Source of the DNA: Listeria cossartiae subsp. cayugensis
GTDB taxonomy: Bacteria; Bacillota; Bacilli; Lactobacillales; Listeriaceae
Length of the DNA stretch: 64,000 nucleotides
Assembly: GCF_014229095.1 (NCBI RefSeq)
Contig: NZ_JAARZC010000004.1
Span: 62,001 to 126,000, forward strand
Reading direction: 5' to 3'
Shown here piece after piece: positions 28,613 to 38,610 of this stretch. Each line of letters opens with the position of its first letter. Position 1 is the stretch's first letter. Position numbers and translations under genes: made by a program. The notes under the pieces are model-generated. The model made no database searches. It had not been told where the DNA came from and saw only the letters and a program-made list of their open reading frames with translations.

Positions 28613-30061
28613 ATGGGGCTGTTGGCTTATCTATTAGTGATTTTGCTAATATTAAATGTATTCTTTGCGGCAGTGACGGTCTTCTTAGAAAGACGCGATA
28701 CATCCGCCACTTGGGCTTGGTTACTAGTCTTAACTTTTGTTCCGATATTTGGTTTCATTATTTACTTGATTTTTGGAAGAAAATTATCTGGGAAAAAGAT
28801 TTTTGATTGGAAGGGACAAGAAAAAATTGGAATTCAGGAATCTACTGCCAACCAAATAGAAATGATTCGGCAAAAAGAATTTCCTTTTAGCGATCCGAAT
28901 GTGAAAAAGCACCGCGATTTAATTTATTTATTACTCGTTAATGATGGTGCTATTTTGACGCAAGATAATGAAGTAGAGCTTTTTGTGGATGGTCATGAAA
29001 AATTTGATGCTTTAATTGCTGATATTGAAAAAGCGAAAGATCACATACATCTAATTTATTATATATTCCATTCCGACGAACTTGGCAATCGCTTAATGCG
29101 CGTGCTCGAACGAAAAGCAGCAGAAGGCTTAAATGTTAAAATTATATATGATGCAATGGGGTCAAGGACGACGAAAAAATCTTTTTTCCGCACTTTTGAA
29201 AAAAATGGTGGTTTAGTTAGACCATTTTTCCCATCCAAATTGCCATTGATTAATTTCCGACTTAACTACCGAAATCACCGAAAATTAGCGATAATTGATG
29301 GAGATGTTGGTTATATTGGTGGCTTTAATATCGGGGATGAGTATCTTGGTGCGTCCAAGAAATTTGGTTACTGGCGCGATACGCATTTACGTGTGCATGG
29401 TAAGGCTGTTTACGCGATGCAAACTCGCTTTATTATGGACTGGAATTCGGCATCATCGACACATAAAATTGATTACAAAGCGCGATATTTCCCTACTTTT
29501 CATGGGAAAGGTCACACGAGTATGCAAATTGTTTCGAGTGGCCCAGATTCCGAATGGCAACAAATTAAAAATGGTTACATTAAAATGATTAATGCTGCCA
29601 AAAAAACAATTTATTTACAATCGCCTTATTTTATTCCAGATGCGAGCTTGCTTGAAGCAATCAAAATTGCCGCACTTTCTGGGGTGGATGTTCGAGTGAT
29701 GATTCCAAATAAACCGGACCATGCTTTCGTTTACCGAGCAACAACGAATTACGCCGGGGAATTAATGGAAACAGGCGCGAAAATATTTATTTACGATAAT
29801 GGCTTTATTCACGCAAAAACACTTGTTGTGGATGGGGAAATTGCTTCAGTCGGAACAGCTAACATGGACTTCCGCAGTTTCCGGCTTAATTTTGAAGTCA
29901 ATGCTTTTATTTATGAAAAGCAAATGGTGCAGCAACTAGAAGATGCCTTTTTAGAAGATATTTTAAAATCGTATCAACTGACACCAGAATTATATGCAAA
30001 ACGGTCCTTATGGATTAAATTTAAAGAAGCGGTAAGTCGACTTTTATCGCCTATATTATAG
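28613..30061 (+). CDS. cls: Cardiolipin synthase (phospholipase D superfamily)
   Basis: The enzyme joins two phosphatidylglycerol molecules into cardiolipin at the membrane. The 482-residue protein has two N-terminal helices (about 3-25 and 35-55) and two HKD motifs, NHRKLAIIDGDVGYIGG near 220 and HAKTLVVDGEIASVGTANMD near 400. The ATG at 28613 follows GGGGG; an earlier in-frame ATG-like start at 28589 has no ribosome site. The downstream minJ-like gene starts 27 bases later. Confidence 0.93.
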   Translation: MGLLAYLLVILLILNVFFAAVTVFLERRDTSATWAWLLVLTFVPIFGFIIYLIFGRKLSGKKIFDWKGQEKIGIQESTANQIEMIRQKEFPFSDPNVKKHRDLIYLLLVNDGAILTQDNEVELFVDGHEKFDALIADIEKAKDHIHLIYYIFHSDELGNRLMRVLERKAAEGLNVKIIYDAMGSRTTKKSFFRTFEKNGGLVRPFFPSKLPLINFRLNYRNHRKLAIIDGDVGYIGGFNIGDEYLGASKKFGYWRDTHLRVHGKAVYAMQTRFIMDWNSASSTHKIDYKARYFPTFHGKGHTSMQIVSSGPDSEWQQIKNGYIKMINAAKKTIYLQSPYFIPDASLLEAIKIAALSGVDVRVMIPNKPDHAFVYRATTNYAGELMETGAKIFIYDNGFIHAKTLVVDGEIASVGTANMDFRSFRLNFEVNAFIYEKQMVQQLEDAFLEDILKSYQLTPELYAKRSLWIKFKEAVSRLLSPIL

Positions 30062-30088
30062 AAGTATTAAAGAAAGCTGGTGTAGAAA

Positions 30089-31264
30089 ATGAATGTTTTT
30101 GTTGAAATACTAAATGGAATAGGTAGACTGCTTCTACAACCAGCATTGTATGTAGGAATTCTTTTAGTTATAATGGCTGGTTTCAACCGCGTAAAGTGGG
30201 AACGTAAGTCATTTAGTATCAGTATATACTCGCCTTGGTTAGAATTGAAAAATTTCTTCGGACTGAGTTTGTTATTTGGATTGGCTATTTCGGTCGTTAC
30301 AGCGCTAATTGGTTTTGGTGTTATGATCGAATGGGTCGCCATTTTTAACGCAGTAGCATGTTTCTTATTGATTGCTGGGATGTTCCGATTAAGTTCGACT
30401 GCTTTTACAATCGGAATTACAAGTTTAATCTTTTATTTCTGCTATTATTTTGATATTGATTTAGCACCATTTAAGAATGTGGCCTTAACGTATGATGCGC
30501 TTTATATTGATAATTTTATGGTTTCGATGACATTTTTACTTGCGATATTGTTATTTATAGAAGCTTTCTTAATTCAATATACAAGTGCAAAAAATCCGTC
30601 ACCATCACTACGAAAAAGTAAACGTGGTAAATTAGTAGGTTCTTATCAATTAAGAAAACTATGGTTTGTGCCAATCGTCATGTTTATACCAGGAGATGTA
30701 TTTACGAAAATTTTCGAATGGTGGCCAGTTTTTGCAATTGGTTCGCACTCTTACTCGTTAATTATTTTGCCGCTGTTTATCGGGTTCCAACAGCAAGTAC
30801 AAGGACAATTTCCAGAAGAAGCTAGTCGAAAAACCGCTATTCAAGTTACAACACTTGCGACAATCATTGCAGTAGCTGGTTTAGTTGGAATCGTGATGCC
30901 TGTGCTAACATTATTTGCTTTCATGTTTGCAGTTATTGGACGTTTTTGGATTTCTTACAGCCAATATCGCGCAGAAAAATTATTACCGAAAAAATTTGGT
31001 CCGCAGCCTGATGGACTCGTCATTCTAGGTGCTCGCGTGGCAACACCTTCTGCACGCTTAAACTTAAAAGCTGGTGAAAAAATCACAGAAGTGAACGGTC
31101 AGCCAGTGCATACGCGCGAAGAGTTATACGAAGCGCTTAACTTAAACCGTGCATTTTGTAAGCTAAAAGTAATTGATAATGACGGCGAACCACGTTTTGA
31201 ACAAACTGCACTTTATGAGAATGAATCATTTGAACTTGGTTTGTTGTTAGTTGAACCGAGATAA
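30089..31264 (+). CDS. minJ: MinJ-like polytopic PDZ-domain membrane protein
   Basis: The 391-residue protein has about eight membrane helices in its first 300 residues and a cytoplasmic PDZ domain at the C-terminus (about 305-385; GLVILGARVATPSARLNLKAGEKITEVNGQPV). This architecture and its position between the ftsEX region and phoPR/uvrB match Bacillus MinJ, which bridges DivIVA and MinD to place the division site. Sequence recognition is by architecture and context, so the symbol is moderately sure. Confidence 0.8.
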   Translation: MNVFVEILNGIGRLLLQPALYVGILLVIMAGFNRVKWERKSFSISIYSPWLELKNFFGLSLLFGLAISVVTALIGFGVMIEWVAIFNAVACFLLIAGMFRLSSTAFTIGITSLIFYFCYYFDIDLAPFKNVALTYDALYIDNFMVSMTFLLAILLFIEAFLIQYTSAKNPSPSLRKSKRGKLVGSYQLRKLWFVPIVMFIPGDVFTKIFEWWPVFAIGSHSYSLIILPLFIGFQQQVQGQFPEEASRKTAIQVTTLATIIAVAGLVGIVMPVLTLFAFMFAVIGRFWISYSQYRAEKLLPKKFGPQPDGLVILGARVATPSARLNLKAGEKITEVNGQPVHTREELYEALNLNRAFCKLKVIDNDGEPRFEQTALYENESFELGLLLVEPR

Positions 31265-31272
31265 TTTTAAGG

Positions 31273-31315
31273 CACCAGTGTTGTTGGAAAGCAGCATTGG
31301 TGTTTTAAGTTTTTG
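31273..31315 (+). terminator. Rho-independent terminator after minJ
   Basis: An 11-bp stem with two G-U pairs, CACCAGTGTTG / CAGCATTGGTG, is followed by TTTTAAGTTTTT. Confidence 0.8.
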
Positions 31316-31414
31316 TAAAGATAAGATTAATATAAAGGCATTTCTACCCGAAAAAGGTTAATTCATGCTATATTTTAGATAAAAGGGTTACATAAAGAAG
31401 GGATGGGAAGTACG

Positions 31415-32125
31415 TTGGTAAAAATTCTTGTAGTTGATGATGAGGCTTCTATTGTTACCTTGCTGCAATTTAATATTGAAAAAGCTGGATTTGATGTAGT
31501 GACAGCGGAGGATGGCAGAACTGGATATGAACTTGCTCTCTCTGAAAAACCAGATTTAATTGTGCTTGATTTAATGCTTCCTGAAATGGACGGAATCGAA
31601 GTAACGAAAAAACTTCGTCAAGATAAAGTAAACGTGCCAATTTTAATGTTAACAGCTAAAGATGAAGAGTTAGACAAAATTATCGGGCTTGAACTTGGGG
31701 CAGACGATTATATGACAAAACCATTTAGCCCAAGAGAAGTGGTCGCACGAATTAAAGCCATTTTACGCCGAACAGAAGGAAAAGCGGAAATCATCGAAGA
31801 ATTAACAGAAGACGCGGAAGCAACAATACTAATTGGCGATTTGAAAATTTTGCCAGATAGTTATGAAGTGTATTTGCAAGATGATTTGTTGGATTTAACA
31901 CCGAAAGAATTTGAGTTATTATTATTCCTTGCAAACCACCGCGGCAAAGTTTTCTCAAGAGATCAATTACTAGATACCGTATGGAATTATGATTACGTCG
32001 GCGAAACGCGAATTGTAGACGTTCATGTCAGTCATTTGCGCGATAAAATCGAAATAGACACCAAACAACCGAAATACATCAAAACCATCCGCGGCTTTGG
32101 TTATAAAATGGAGAATGTAAAATAA
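31415..32125 (+). CDS. phoP: Phosphate-responsive response regulator PhoP
   Basis: PhoP is an OmpR-type regulator activated by PhoR when phosphate is scarce. The protein has a receiver domain (phosphoacceptor Asp in LIVLDLMLPEMDG, Thr in ILMLTAKDEE, Lys in DDYMTKPFSPREV) and a winged-helix DNA-binding domain (LTPKEFELLLFLANHRGKVFSRDQLL, VDVHVSHLRDKIE). The TTG start gives MVKILVVDDE, the normal receiver N-terminus; an ATG 12 bases upstream (31403) is possible but its ribosome site abuts it. phoR overlaps the stop by one base. Three-unit Pho boxes lie upstream of pstS. Confidence 0.93.
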   Translation: MVKILVVDDEASIVTLLQFNIEKAGFDVVTAEDGRTGYELALSEKPDLIVLDLMLPEMDGIEVTKKLRQDKVNVPILMLTAKDEELDKIIGLELGADDYMTKPFSPREVVARIKAILRRTEGKAEIIEELTEDAEATILIGDLKILPDSYEVYLQDDLLDLTPKEFELLLFLANHRGKVFSRDQLLDTVWNYDYVGETRIVDVHVSHLRDKIEIDTKQPKYIKTIRGFGYKMENVK

Positions 32126-33900
32126 TGAAGAAATTATGGCTGAAAATCGGATTATCCTTTATTATCTTATTTTTCGTTGTGATGGTGATTGTTGGCGTTT
32201 TTTCCGGGGAACTAATGAAATCAACCTATTTAAATATGAAAGAAAGTCAATTAGAAGATGACGCGAAAATCTTACTTCAAACAACTAATATTGAAAACTT
32301 AGACTTAGATAAAGATGCCGCTGCTATTCAAAAGAGCCTTAATCCACTCGGAGATGAAATTGATGCGCGCATTACTGTGATTGATAGTGAGGGTGACGTG
32401 GTAGCTGACACGAAAAAAGACCCGGAAAATCTGGATAATCATATGAATCGCCCTGAAGTAACAGATATCTTGGAAAAGGGAGAAAGCGTTGGTATTTCAA
32501 TTCGTGAGAGTGATTCACTCGGTTACAGCATGCTTTATGTCGCTGTTCCAGTGAAACATCAAGATAAAACAGACGGTGTGCTAAGAATCTCGATTTCACT
32601 TGAATCTGTAGACGCCGCAGTTGCCAAACTTTGGGGAAACCTAGCGCTAATCTTCGGTATTGCCCTTGTTATTATCGCGGCAATCAGCGTATTCATCGCC
32701 CGAAAAATTACTAGACCAGTTCGCGAAATCATCGAAGTTTCGACGGACTTGGCTAATCATAAATACGATAGTCGCATTCACGGCAAAGTCAGCGGTGAAC
32801 TTCAGGACCTTTCCATCAGCGTAAACACATTGGCAGAAAGTCTAGAAACGCAAATGTTTGAAATTAAGCAAAATGAACAACGACTCAATGCAATTGTCCA
32901 AAACTTAGTCAGCGGCGTTATGCTTATCAATATCGACAAACAAGTAATCATGACTAATCGAACAATGTATCAAATTTTAGGAGAAACAGAAATTACTGGC
33001 AAGCCATTTTATGAAGTTATTAAAAGTTTCGCGCTTAGTCAGTTAATTGAAGCAACTTTTGAAACAAAAACGATTCAACAAAAAGAAATAATTCTCTATT
33101 TCCCACGCGAAATGATTTTAGATGCAAGTGTTTCGCCGATTTTAGCTGAAAATGGGGAAATTACAGGGATTATCTTACTTTTACATGATATTACCCAGAT
33201 TCGTCATTTAGAAAATGTTCGCTCTGAATTCGTAACAAACGTGTCGCACGAACTAAAAACACCAGTAACCGCACTGAAAGGCTTTGCAGAAACATTGCTT
33301 GATGGCGCGATGTACGACGAAATGTTGCTCAAAAAATTCTTAACGATTATTAAAGAAGAAAGTGACCGGTTGCATCGTTTAATTATGGATATCCTCGCGC
33401 TTTCCAGAATTGAACAAAATCCAGTCCCAGAAAATATCGAATTAGTTGATGTGGATGACGTTATCGAACAGTCAGCCCGTACTATTTTCGAAATGGCGAC
33501 CGAAAAACATATCCATGTTATCATTCCAGAAAAAACTACTACATCCGTTACGATTGAAACCGATCGTGATAAATTGCAGCAAATTTTAATTAACCTGCTT
33601 TCTAACGCAATTAACTACACACCAGTAGATGGAAAAGTAGAAGTTAAATTAATAGAGCAAGAAGCAGAAGTTATAATAGAAGTAACTGATAACGGAATCG
33701 GAATCCCAGCTAAAGATATTGACCGCGTGTTTGAGCGTTTCTACCGGGTAGACAAAGCGCGTAGCAGGCATTCCGGCGGTACCGGCCTCGGACTTTCCAT
33801 CGTCAAACATCTCGTCGAAAATTGCGGCGGACGAATCGAAGTGGAAAGCCAAGAAGAAGTCGGTTCGACATTCCGTGTTACTTTACCAAAAAAAGCCTAA
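32125..33900 (+). CDS. phoR: Phosphate-responsive sensor histidine kinase PhoR
   Basis: The 591-residue kinase has TM1 (about 7-28), an extracytoplasmic PAS-like sensor region (about 30-165) and TM2 (about 168-190). HAMP (about 190-245), PAS (about 255-360), HisKA with SHELKTPVTALKGF (His near 375) and HATPase with N box (LLSNAINYTP), G1 (DNGIGIP) and G2 (GGTGLGLSIV) follow. ATG overlaps the phoP stop (TAATG), giving coupled translation. A terminator follows before the pst operon. Confidence 0.94.
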   Translation: MKKLWLKIGLSFIILFFVVMVIVGVFSGELMKSTYLNMKESQLEDDAKILLQTTNIENLDLDKDAAAIQKSLNPLGDEIDARITVIDSEGDVVADTKKDPENLDNHMNRPEVTDILEKGESVGISIRESDSLGYSMLYVAVPVKHQDKTDGVLRISISLESVDAAVAKLWGNLALIFGIALVIIAAISVFIARKITRPVREIIEVSTDLANHKYDSRIHGKVSGELQDLSISVNTLAESLETQMFEIKQNEQRLNAIVQNLVSGVMLINIDKQVIMTNRTMYQILGETEITGKPFYEVIKSFALSQLIEATFETKTIQQKEIILYFPREMILDASVSPILAENGEITGIILLLHDITQIRHLENVRSEFVTNVSHELKTPVTALKGFAETLLDGAMYDEMLLKKFLTIIKEESDRLHRLIMDILALSRIEQNPVPENIELVDVDDVIEQSARTIFEMATEKHIHVIIPEKTTTSVTIETDRDKLQQILINLLSNAINYTPVDGKVEVKLIEQEAEVIIEVTDNGIGIPAKDIDRVFERFYRVDKARSRHSGGTGLGLSIVKHLVENCGGRIEVESQEEVGSTFRVTLPKKA

Positions 33901-33903
33901 TTA

Positions 33904-33948
33904 ATATCCTGTTTGAGAGAATGTAATCTTTCAGACAGGATATTTTTA
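33904..33948 (+). terminator. Rho-independent terminator after phoR
   Basis: A 14-bp stem ATATCCTGTTTGAG / CTTTCAGACAGGATAT-type pairing with one G-U is followed by TTTTTATTTT. Confidence 0.85.
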
Positions 33949-34025
33949 TTTTATTTACAAAACGAACAAAATTGGGGCGATAATTTACCAGTTTGCCTTC
34001 TGTTTGAAAGATATTCATAAAAAAG

Positions 34026-34081
34026 TTTACATTTCCGACAAAAAATGTGGTTATTTACAATTACTTAACATTAGCTACACA
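34026..34081 (+). promoter_or_regulatory. Pho box array upstream of pstS
   Basis: Three direct 6-mers, TTTACA (34054-34059), TTAACA (34065-34070) and TACACA (34076-34081), are separated by exact 5-base spacers, matching the Bacillus PhoP repeat TTAACA-N5. A further degenerate pair, TTTACA (34026-34031) and GACAAA (34037-34042), lies upstream in the same 11-base register. A TATAGT -10 (34102-34107) follows 20 bases after the last unit. Confidence 0.85.
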
Positions 34082-34155
34082 CCACCTTAAATCTCAGGCG
34101 TTATAGTAATACTTGTAAGGAATAACAATTAAAAAAACAAGGTGGGAATAAGATA

Positions 34156-35064
34156 ATGAAAAAGAAGTATTTGGGAATAGTAGCAATGTTAGCAGCAGTA
34201 ATGCTTGTCTTCGCAGCATGTGGAAGTGACAGCAGTTCATCAGATAAAGCAAACGGATCAACAAAAGGGGATAAAGAAGTTTCTGGCTCATTAACAGCAG
34301 TCGGATCCACTGCACTTCAACCACTCGTTGAAGCAGCTTCCAAAGAATTTACAAACACTAACCCTAAAGCACAAATCAATGTGCAAGGCGGTGGTTCTGG
34401 AACTGGTTTAACACAAGTACAACAAGGCGCAGTAGAAATTGGTAACTCGGACGTATTCGCTGAAGAAAAAGACGGCGTAGATGCTTCGAAACTAGTTGAT
34501 CACCGTGTAGCAGTTGTCGGAATGGCTCCAGTAGTAAACAAAGACGTAGGCGTTAAAAATATCACTAAACAACAATTAATCGATATCTTCACTGGTAAAA
34601 CAACAAACTGGAAAGACGTTGGCGGTAAAGACGAAAAAATTACAATCATTAACCGTGCAGAAGGAAGCGGAACACGTGCTACTTTCGAAAAATGGGGACT
34701 TGATGGTAAAACACCAATTAAAGCACAAGAACAAGATTCATCTGGTACAGTTCGTAAAATCGTAAGCGAAACTCCAGGAGCAATCAGCTACCTAGCATTC
34801 TCTTACATCGACGCTTCCGTAGTTGGACTTTCATTAGATGGTGTTGAGCCAACTGAAGATAAAGTAGCAACAAACGACTGGAAAATCTGGTCTTATGAAC
34901 ATATGTATACAAATGGCGAACCAAAAGGTCTAACAAAAACTTTCTTAAAATACATGACTTCTGATGAAGTGCAAAACAATATCGTACCACAACTTGGTTA
35001 CCAATCAATCAAATCCATGAAAGTGGAACGCGATGCATCTGGTAAACTAACTGACGTAAAATAA
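34156..35064 (+). CDS. pstS: Phosphate ABC transporter substrate-binding lipoprotein PstS
   Basis: PstS captures inorganic phosphate outside the cell for the PstCAB importer. The 302-residue protein has a lipoprotein signal with lipobox VFAAC (Cys22). The binding loops include TAVGSTALQPLVEAASKEF, VQGGGSGTGLTQVQQGAVEIGNSD and NRAEGSGTRATF. AGGTGGG precedes ATG. PhoP sites lie upstream and a strong non-T stem-loop separates it from pstC, typical where the binding protein is made in excess. Confidence 0.96.
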   Translation: MKKKYLGIVAMLAAVMLVFAACGSDSSSSDKANGSTKGDKEVSGSLTAVGSTALQPLVEAASKEFTNTNPKAQINVQGGGSGTGLTQVQQGAVEIGNSDVFAEEKDGVDASKLVDHRVAVVGMAPVVNKDVGVKNITKQQLIDIFTGKTTNWKDVGGKDEKITIINRAEGSGTRATFEKWGLDGKTPIKAQEQDSSGTVRKIVSETPGAISYLAFSYIDASVVGLSLDGVEPTEDKVATNDWKIWSYEHMYTNGEPKGLTKTFLKYMTSDEVQNNIVPQLGYQSIKSMKVERDASGKLTDVK

Positions 35065-35079
35065 AAAGAATGAAATGGG

Positions 35080-35108
35080 CGTCTATCCTAGTAATACCGG
35101 GATAGACG
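35080..35108 (+). other. Intercistronic stem-loop between pstS and pstC
   Basis: A 9-bp perfect stem CGTCTATCC / GGATAGACG, extendable with outer GGG/CCC, has an 11-base loop and no T-run. It probably protects the pstS mRNA 3' end or reduces read-through rather than ending transcription. Confidence 0.65.
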
Positions 35109-35130
35109 TATACCCATGTTAGGAGTAAAC

Positions 35131-36081
35131 ATGGGAGGAGAAAGGAGCTTACGTGACTTGGAAGCGATAAAAGAAAAGAAGCTTACACAAACTTCTAAAA
35201 AGGCGCATCTAGAAACTAGAGGCAAAATAATTACATTCATCTGTATTTCCATCATGGTTATTGCCGCGGCGTCTATTTTATTTTTTGTTATATCAAAAGG
35301 TTTAGCTACATTTACGGTCAATAAAGTGTCTTTTGTTGATTTTATAACTGGGACAGACTGGAACCCTTCGCAAAAAGATGCAAATGGTAATCCGTTAGTT
35401 GGCGCTTTGCCGATGATTATTGGTTCCTTTGCAGTAACCCTTTTTGCTGCTTGTATTGCTGGACCACTTGCAATCGGTGCCGCAATTTTTATGGTGGAGA
35501 TTTCACCTAAGTTTGGGAAAAAAGTTTTACAACCAGTTATGGAACTTTTAGTTGGTATTCCATCTGTTGTTTATGGATTCATTGGACTAAGTGTAGTCGT
35601 TCCGTTTATTCGTGACCATATTTCGGGAAGTGGGTTTGGTATTGCAGCTGCGACGGTCGTTTTAACAGTGATGATTTTGCCGACTGTTACTTCACTAAGC
35701 GTGGATGCGATTAAATCTGTGCCACGTCACTACCGAGAAGCTTCTTTGGCGCTTGGAGCAACACGTTTCCAGACGATTTGGAAAGTCGTACTTCGTAGTT
35801 CGCGCTCTGGGATTTTGACAGCGATTGTTTTTGGGATGGCCCGTGCATTCGGTGAAGCCCTTGCTGTACAAATGGTTATCGGGAACTCTGCGGTTATTCC
35901 AACATCTTTATTCGAGCCAGCCTCTACATTAACTAGTATTTTAACAATGGGCATGGGAAATACGGTTATGGGTACGCTTGATAATAATATCCTTTGGTCA
36001 CTTGCAATGGTGCTACTTGCAATGTCACTATTCTTCATCATTGTGATCCGCTTCATCGGACGTAGGAGGAAAGTCAAATGA
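35131..36081 (+). CDS. pstC: Phosphate ABC transporter permease PstC
   Basis: PstC is one of the two membrane subunits of the phosphate importer. It has a hydrophilic N-terminus, about six membrane helices (first near residues 33-58) and the cytoplasmic EAA loop (RHYREASLALGATRFQTIWKVVL). The ATG at 35131 is chosen because AGGAG lies five bases upstream. Alternatives are ATG 35116, inside a stem-loop flank, and TTG 35158 behind AAAGGAG. It overlaps pstA by four bases (ATGA). Confidence 0.93.
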   Translation: MGGERSLRDLEAIKEKKLTQTSKKAHLETRGKIITFICISIMVIAAASILFFVISKGLATFTVNKVSFVDFITGTDWNPSQKDANGNPLVGALPMIIGSFAVTLFAACIAGPLAIGAAIFMVEISPKFGKKVLQPVMELLVGIPSVVYGFIGLSVVVPFIRDHISGSGFGIAAATVVLTVMILPTVTSLSVDAIKSVPRHYREASLALGATRFQTIWKVVLRSSRSGILTAIVFGMARAFGEALAVQMVIGNSAVIPTSLFEPASTLTSILTMGMGNTVMGTLDNNILWSLAMVLLAMSLFFIIVIRFIGRRRKVK

Positions 36082-36962
36082 ATGTAAAAACAAAAGATAA
36101 AATCGCGACAGGCGTGTTCTATGCTATTGCCGTATTAATTGTTGTTATCTTAGCTGGTTTATTAGGCTATATTTTAGTAAAAGGTGTTCCGCAACTCAGC
36201 TGGAAGTTTTTGACGACCCCACCACAGTCGTTCCAAGCTGGCGGCGGTATCGGTCCAGAAATCTGGAATTCATTTTATATGCTCATTATTACGATGATCA
36301 TTTCTGTTCCTATCTCGCTCGGTGCGGGAATCTATATGGCAGAATATGCGCGTAAAAATTGGATTACAGATTTAATTCGTACAACAATTGAAGTGCTTTC
36401 CTCACTTCCGTCTATTGTTGTAGGGCTCTTCGGTTTCCTTGTTTTTGTTATTCAAATGGGGTGGAGTTTCTCGGTTATTTCCGGGGCGCTTACACTAACG
36501 ATTTTCAATTTGCCATTATTAATTCGTGTTGTGGAAGAAGCACTTAATGCGATTCCAAACACGCAGCGTGAGGCGGGACTTGCTCTCGGTTTATCCAGAT
36601 GGGAAACGATTACGCGAGTGCTTGTTCCAGCCGCGCTACCAGCAATTATTACAGGGGTTATTTTAGCAGCAGGACGGGTATTTGGTGAAGCAGCCGCGCT
36701 TATTTTCACAGCAGGGCAAAGTACGCCGATTCTTGATTTTACTGACTGGAATCCAATGAATCCAGCTTCACCACTAAATATTTTCCGCCCAGCAGAAACG
36801 TTAGCTGTTCACATTTGGAAAATTAATGGTGAAGGAATTATGCCGGATGCGCAAGCTGTTTCGGACGGAGCATCTGCTGTATTAATTCTTTCGGTATTAC
36901 TTTTCAACGTCCTAGCTCGTTTGCTTGGAAAATTTGTTTATAAACGCATGACCTCGTCGTAA
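36078..36962 (+). CDS. pstA: Phosphate ABC transporter permease PstA
   Basis: This is the second membrane subunit of the importer: 294 residues, six helices, EAA loop [28 protein letters not shown] near residue 160. The start overlaps the end of pstC (ATGA) with AGGAGG in pstC, so translation is coupled. The two ATPase genes follow. Confidence 0.94.
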   Translation: MNVKTKDKIATGVFYAIAVLIVVILAGLLGYILVKGVPQLSWKFLTTPPQSFQAGGGIGPEIWNSFYMLIITMIISVPISLGAGIYMAEYARKNWITDLIRTTIEVLSSLPSIVVGLFGFLVFVIQMGWSFSVISGALTLTIFNLPLLIRVVEEALNAIPNTQREAGLALGLSRWETITRVLVPAALPAIITGVILAAGRVFGEAAALIFTAGQSTPILDFTDWNPMNPASPLNIFRPAETLAVHIWKINGEGIMPDAQAVSDGASAVLILSVLLFNVLARLLGKFVYKRMTSS

Positions 36963-36985
36963 AAAGCCAGGAAAAGGAGATTAAA

Positions 36986-37804
36986 ATGATGTTAACAAAG
37001 AAACCTGAAATCAATACAATTTTACAAGCAACACCAGATCCTCATTCACTTCCTGCTGCAATGGCGACCGAGGATTTGCATGTATACTACGGGGATAATC
37101 ACGCAATCAAAGGTGTTGATTTAACTTTCCCAGAAAATAAAGTGACAGCTCTGATTGGACCATCTGGTTGCGGAAAATCCACTTATTTAAGAGCTTTAAA
37201 CCGTATGAATGATGAAATTGACGGTTGCCGTATGGAAGGCCAAATTTTATACGATGGCATTAATATTAACCGCAAAGAAGTCGATTTGTATAATGTTCGT
37301 AAAGAAATCGGGATGGTATTCCAAAAACCAAACCCATTCACTAAATCTATTTATGAAAATGTTGCTTTTGGGCTAAAACGTCATGGTATGAAAAATAAAA
37401 AAGACATCATGGAGCGCGTAGAGAAAAGTTTGCGCCGTGCAGCTCTGTGGGATGAAGTAAAAGACGATTTAGGAAAAAGTGCGCTATCACTTTCCGGTGG
37501 GCAGCAACAACGACTTTGTATCGCTAGAGCTGTCGCAATGCAGCCAAAAGTGTTGTTACTTGATGAACCAGCATCTGCACTCGATCCGATTTCAACAAGT
37601 AAAATTGAAGATTTAATCAATGAGTTGAAAAATAAATATACAATTATTATCGTAACGCATAATATGCAACAAGCAGCTCGAGTTTCTGACTACACTTCTT
37701 TCTTCTATCTAGGCGAAGTTGTGGAATTCTCAGGAACATCCGAACTTTTCACAAATCCCCAACAAAAACAAACCGAAGACTATATTTCTGGTAACTTTGG
37801 CTAG
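36986..37804 (+). CDS. pstB: Phosphate ABC transporter ATP-binding protein PstB, copy 1
   Basis: PstB energises phosphate import. The 272-residue ATPase has Walker [22 protein letters not shown] near 53, Q-loop MVFQKPNPF, signature [14 protein letters not shown] and Walker [17 protein letters not shown]. Relative to copy 2 it carries an N-terminal extension of about 20 residues ([20 protein letters not shown]). Ribosome site AAAAGGAG. Two adjacent pstB genes are also seen in Bacillus (pstBA, pstBB). Confidence 0.94.
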   Translation: MMLTKKPEINTILQATPDPHSLPAAMATEDLHVYYGDNHAIKGVDLTFPENKVTALIGPSGCGKSTYLRALNRMNDEIDGCRMEGQILYDGININRKEVDLYNVRKEIGMVFQKPNPFTKSIYENVAFGLKRHGMKNKKDIMERVEKSLRRAALWDEVKDDLGKSALSLSGGQQQRLCIARAVAMQPKVLLLDEPASALDPISTSKIEDLINELKNKYTIIIVTHNMQQAARVSDYTSFFYLGEVVEFSGTSELFTNPQQKQTEDYISGNFG

Positions 37805-37818
37805 AAAGGAGCTTTTTT

Positions 37819-38598
37819 ATGACAACCGAAACTGCTGAAAAAGTAGAATATATCATTGAAACAAAAGATGTAGATTTATTTTATGGTTCCAAACAGGCAC
37901 TACAAAAAATCGCGTTAAATATTAAGAAGAATCAAGTGACCGCTTTAATTGGTCCATCGGGTTGTGGGAAATCTACTTTCCTCAGAACGCTTAACCGAAT
38001 GAATGATTTAATACCAAATGTGAAAACAACTGGTGAAATCCAGATTGGCGGCGAAAATGTCCAAAATCCTAAAATCGATATGGTTAATTTACGAAAAAAA
38101 GTGGGTATGGTTTTCCAACAAGCCAATCCGTTCCCTTTTTCGATTTATGATAATGTTGCTTATGGGCCGCGGATGCACGGTGTGAAAGATAAAAAAGTGT
38201 TAGATGAGATAGTAGAGAGAAGTTTGCGTCAAGCGGCTCTTTGGGAAGAAGTGCATGATAGGCTGGATCGTTCGGCGATTGGGATGTCAGGTGGACAACA
38301 GCAGCGACTATGTATTGCTCGCGTGCTGGCCGTTAAACCTGATGTTATCTTGATGGATGAGCCAACTTCGGCACTAGATCCAATTTCGACAGCAAAAGTG
38401 GAAGACTTGATTTTAGAATTAAAGAAAGATTATACGATTGTGATTGTGACGCATAATATGCAACAAGCTTCCCGAATTTCCGATGAAACTGCCTTTTTCC
38501 TTAACGGTCGCATCGTGGAATTTGCGGATACAACCAGTATTTTTACTAACCCAGCAGAAAAAGAAACCGAAGACTATATTTCAGGACGATTTGGATAA
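37819..38598 (+). CDS. pstB: Phosphate ABC transporter ATP-binding protein PstB, copy 2
   Basis: This is a second complete PstB (259 residues) with Walker [22 protein letters not shown], signature [14 protein letters not shown] and Walker [17 protein letters not shown]. It starts 14 bases after copy 1 behind AAAGGAG and ends with the same motif (EDYISG-FG). The copies are clearly paralogous but diverged, for example ALSLSGG against IGMSGG, so this is an old duplication rather than a recent repeat. Confidence 0.94.
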   Translation: MTTETAEKVEYIIETKDVDLFYGSKQALQKIALNIKKNQVTALIGPSGCGKSTFLRTLNRMNDLIPNVKTTGEIQIGGENVQNPKIDMVNLRKKVGMVFQQANPFPFSIYDNVAYGPRMHGVKDKKVLDEIVERSLRQAALWEEVHDRLDRSAIGMSGGQQQRLCIARVLAVKPDVILMDEPTSALDPISTAKVEDLILELKKDYTIVIVTHNMQQASRISDETAFFLNGRIVEFADTTSIFTNPAEKETEDYISGRFG

Positions 38599-38610
38599 AG
38601 GAGTGTTATT

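Noticed and set aside
36986-38598. Recent tandem duplication of pstB as a long direct repeat.
   Set aside because: The copies share motifs but differ throughout at DNA and protein level, so this is an old paralogy, also known in Bacillus.
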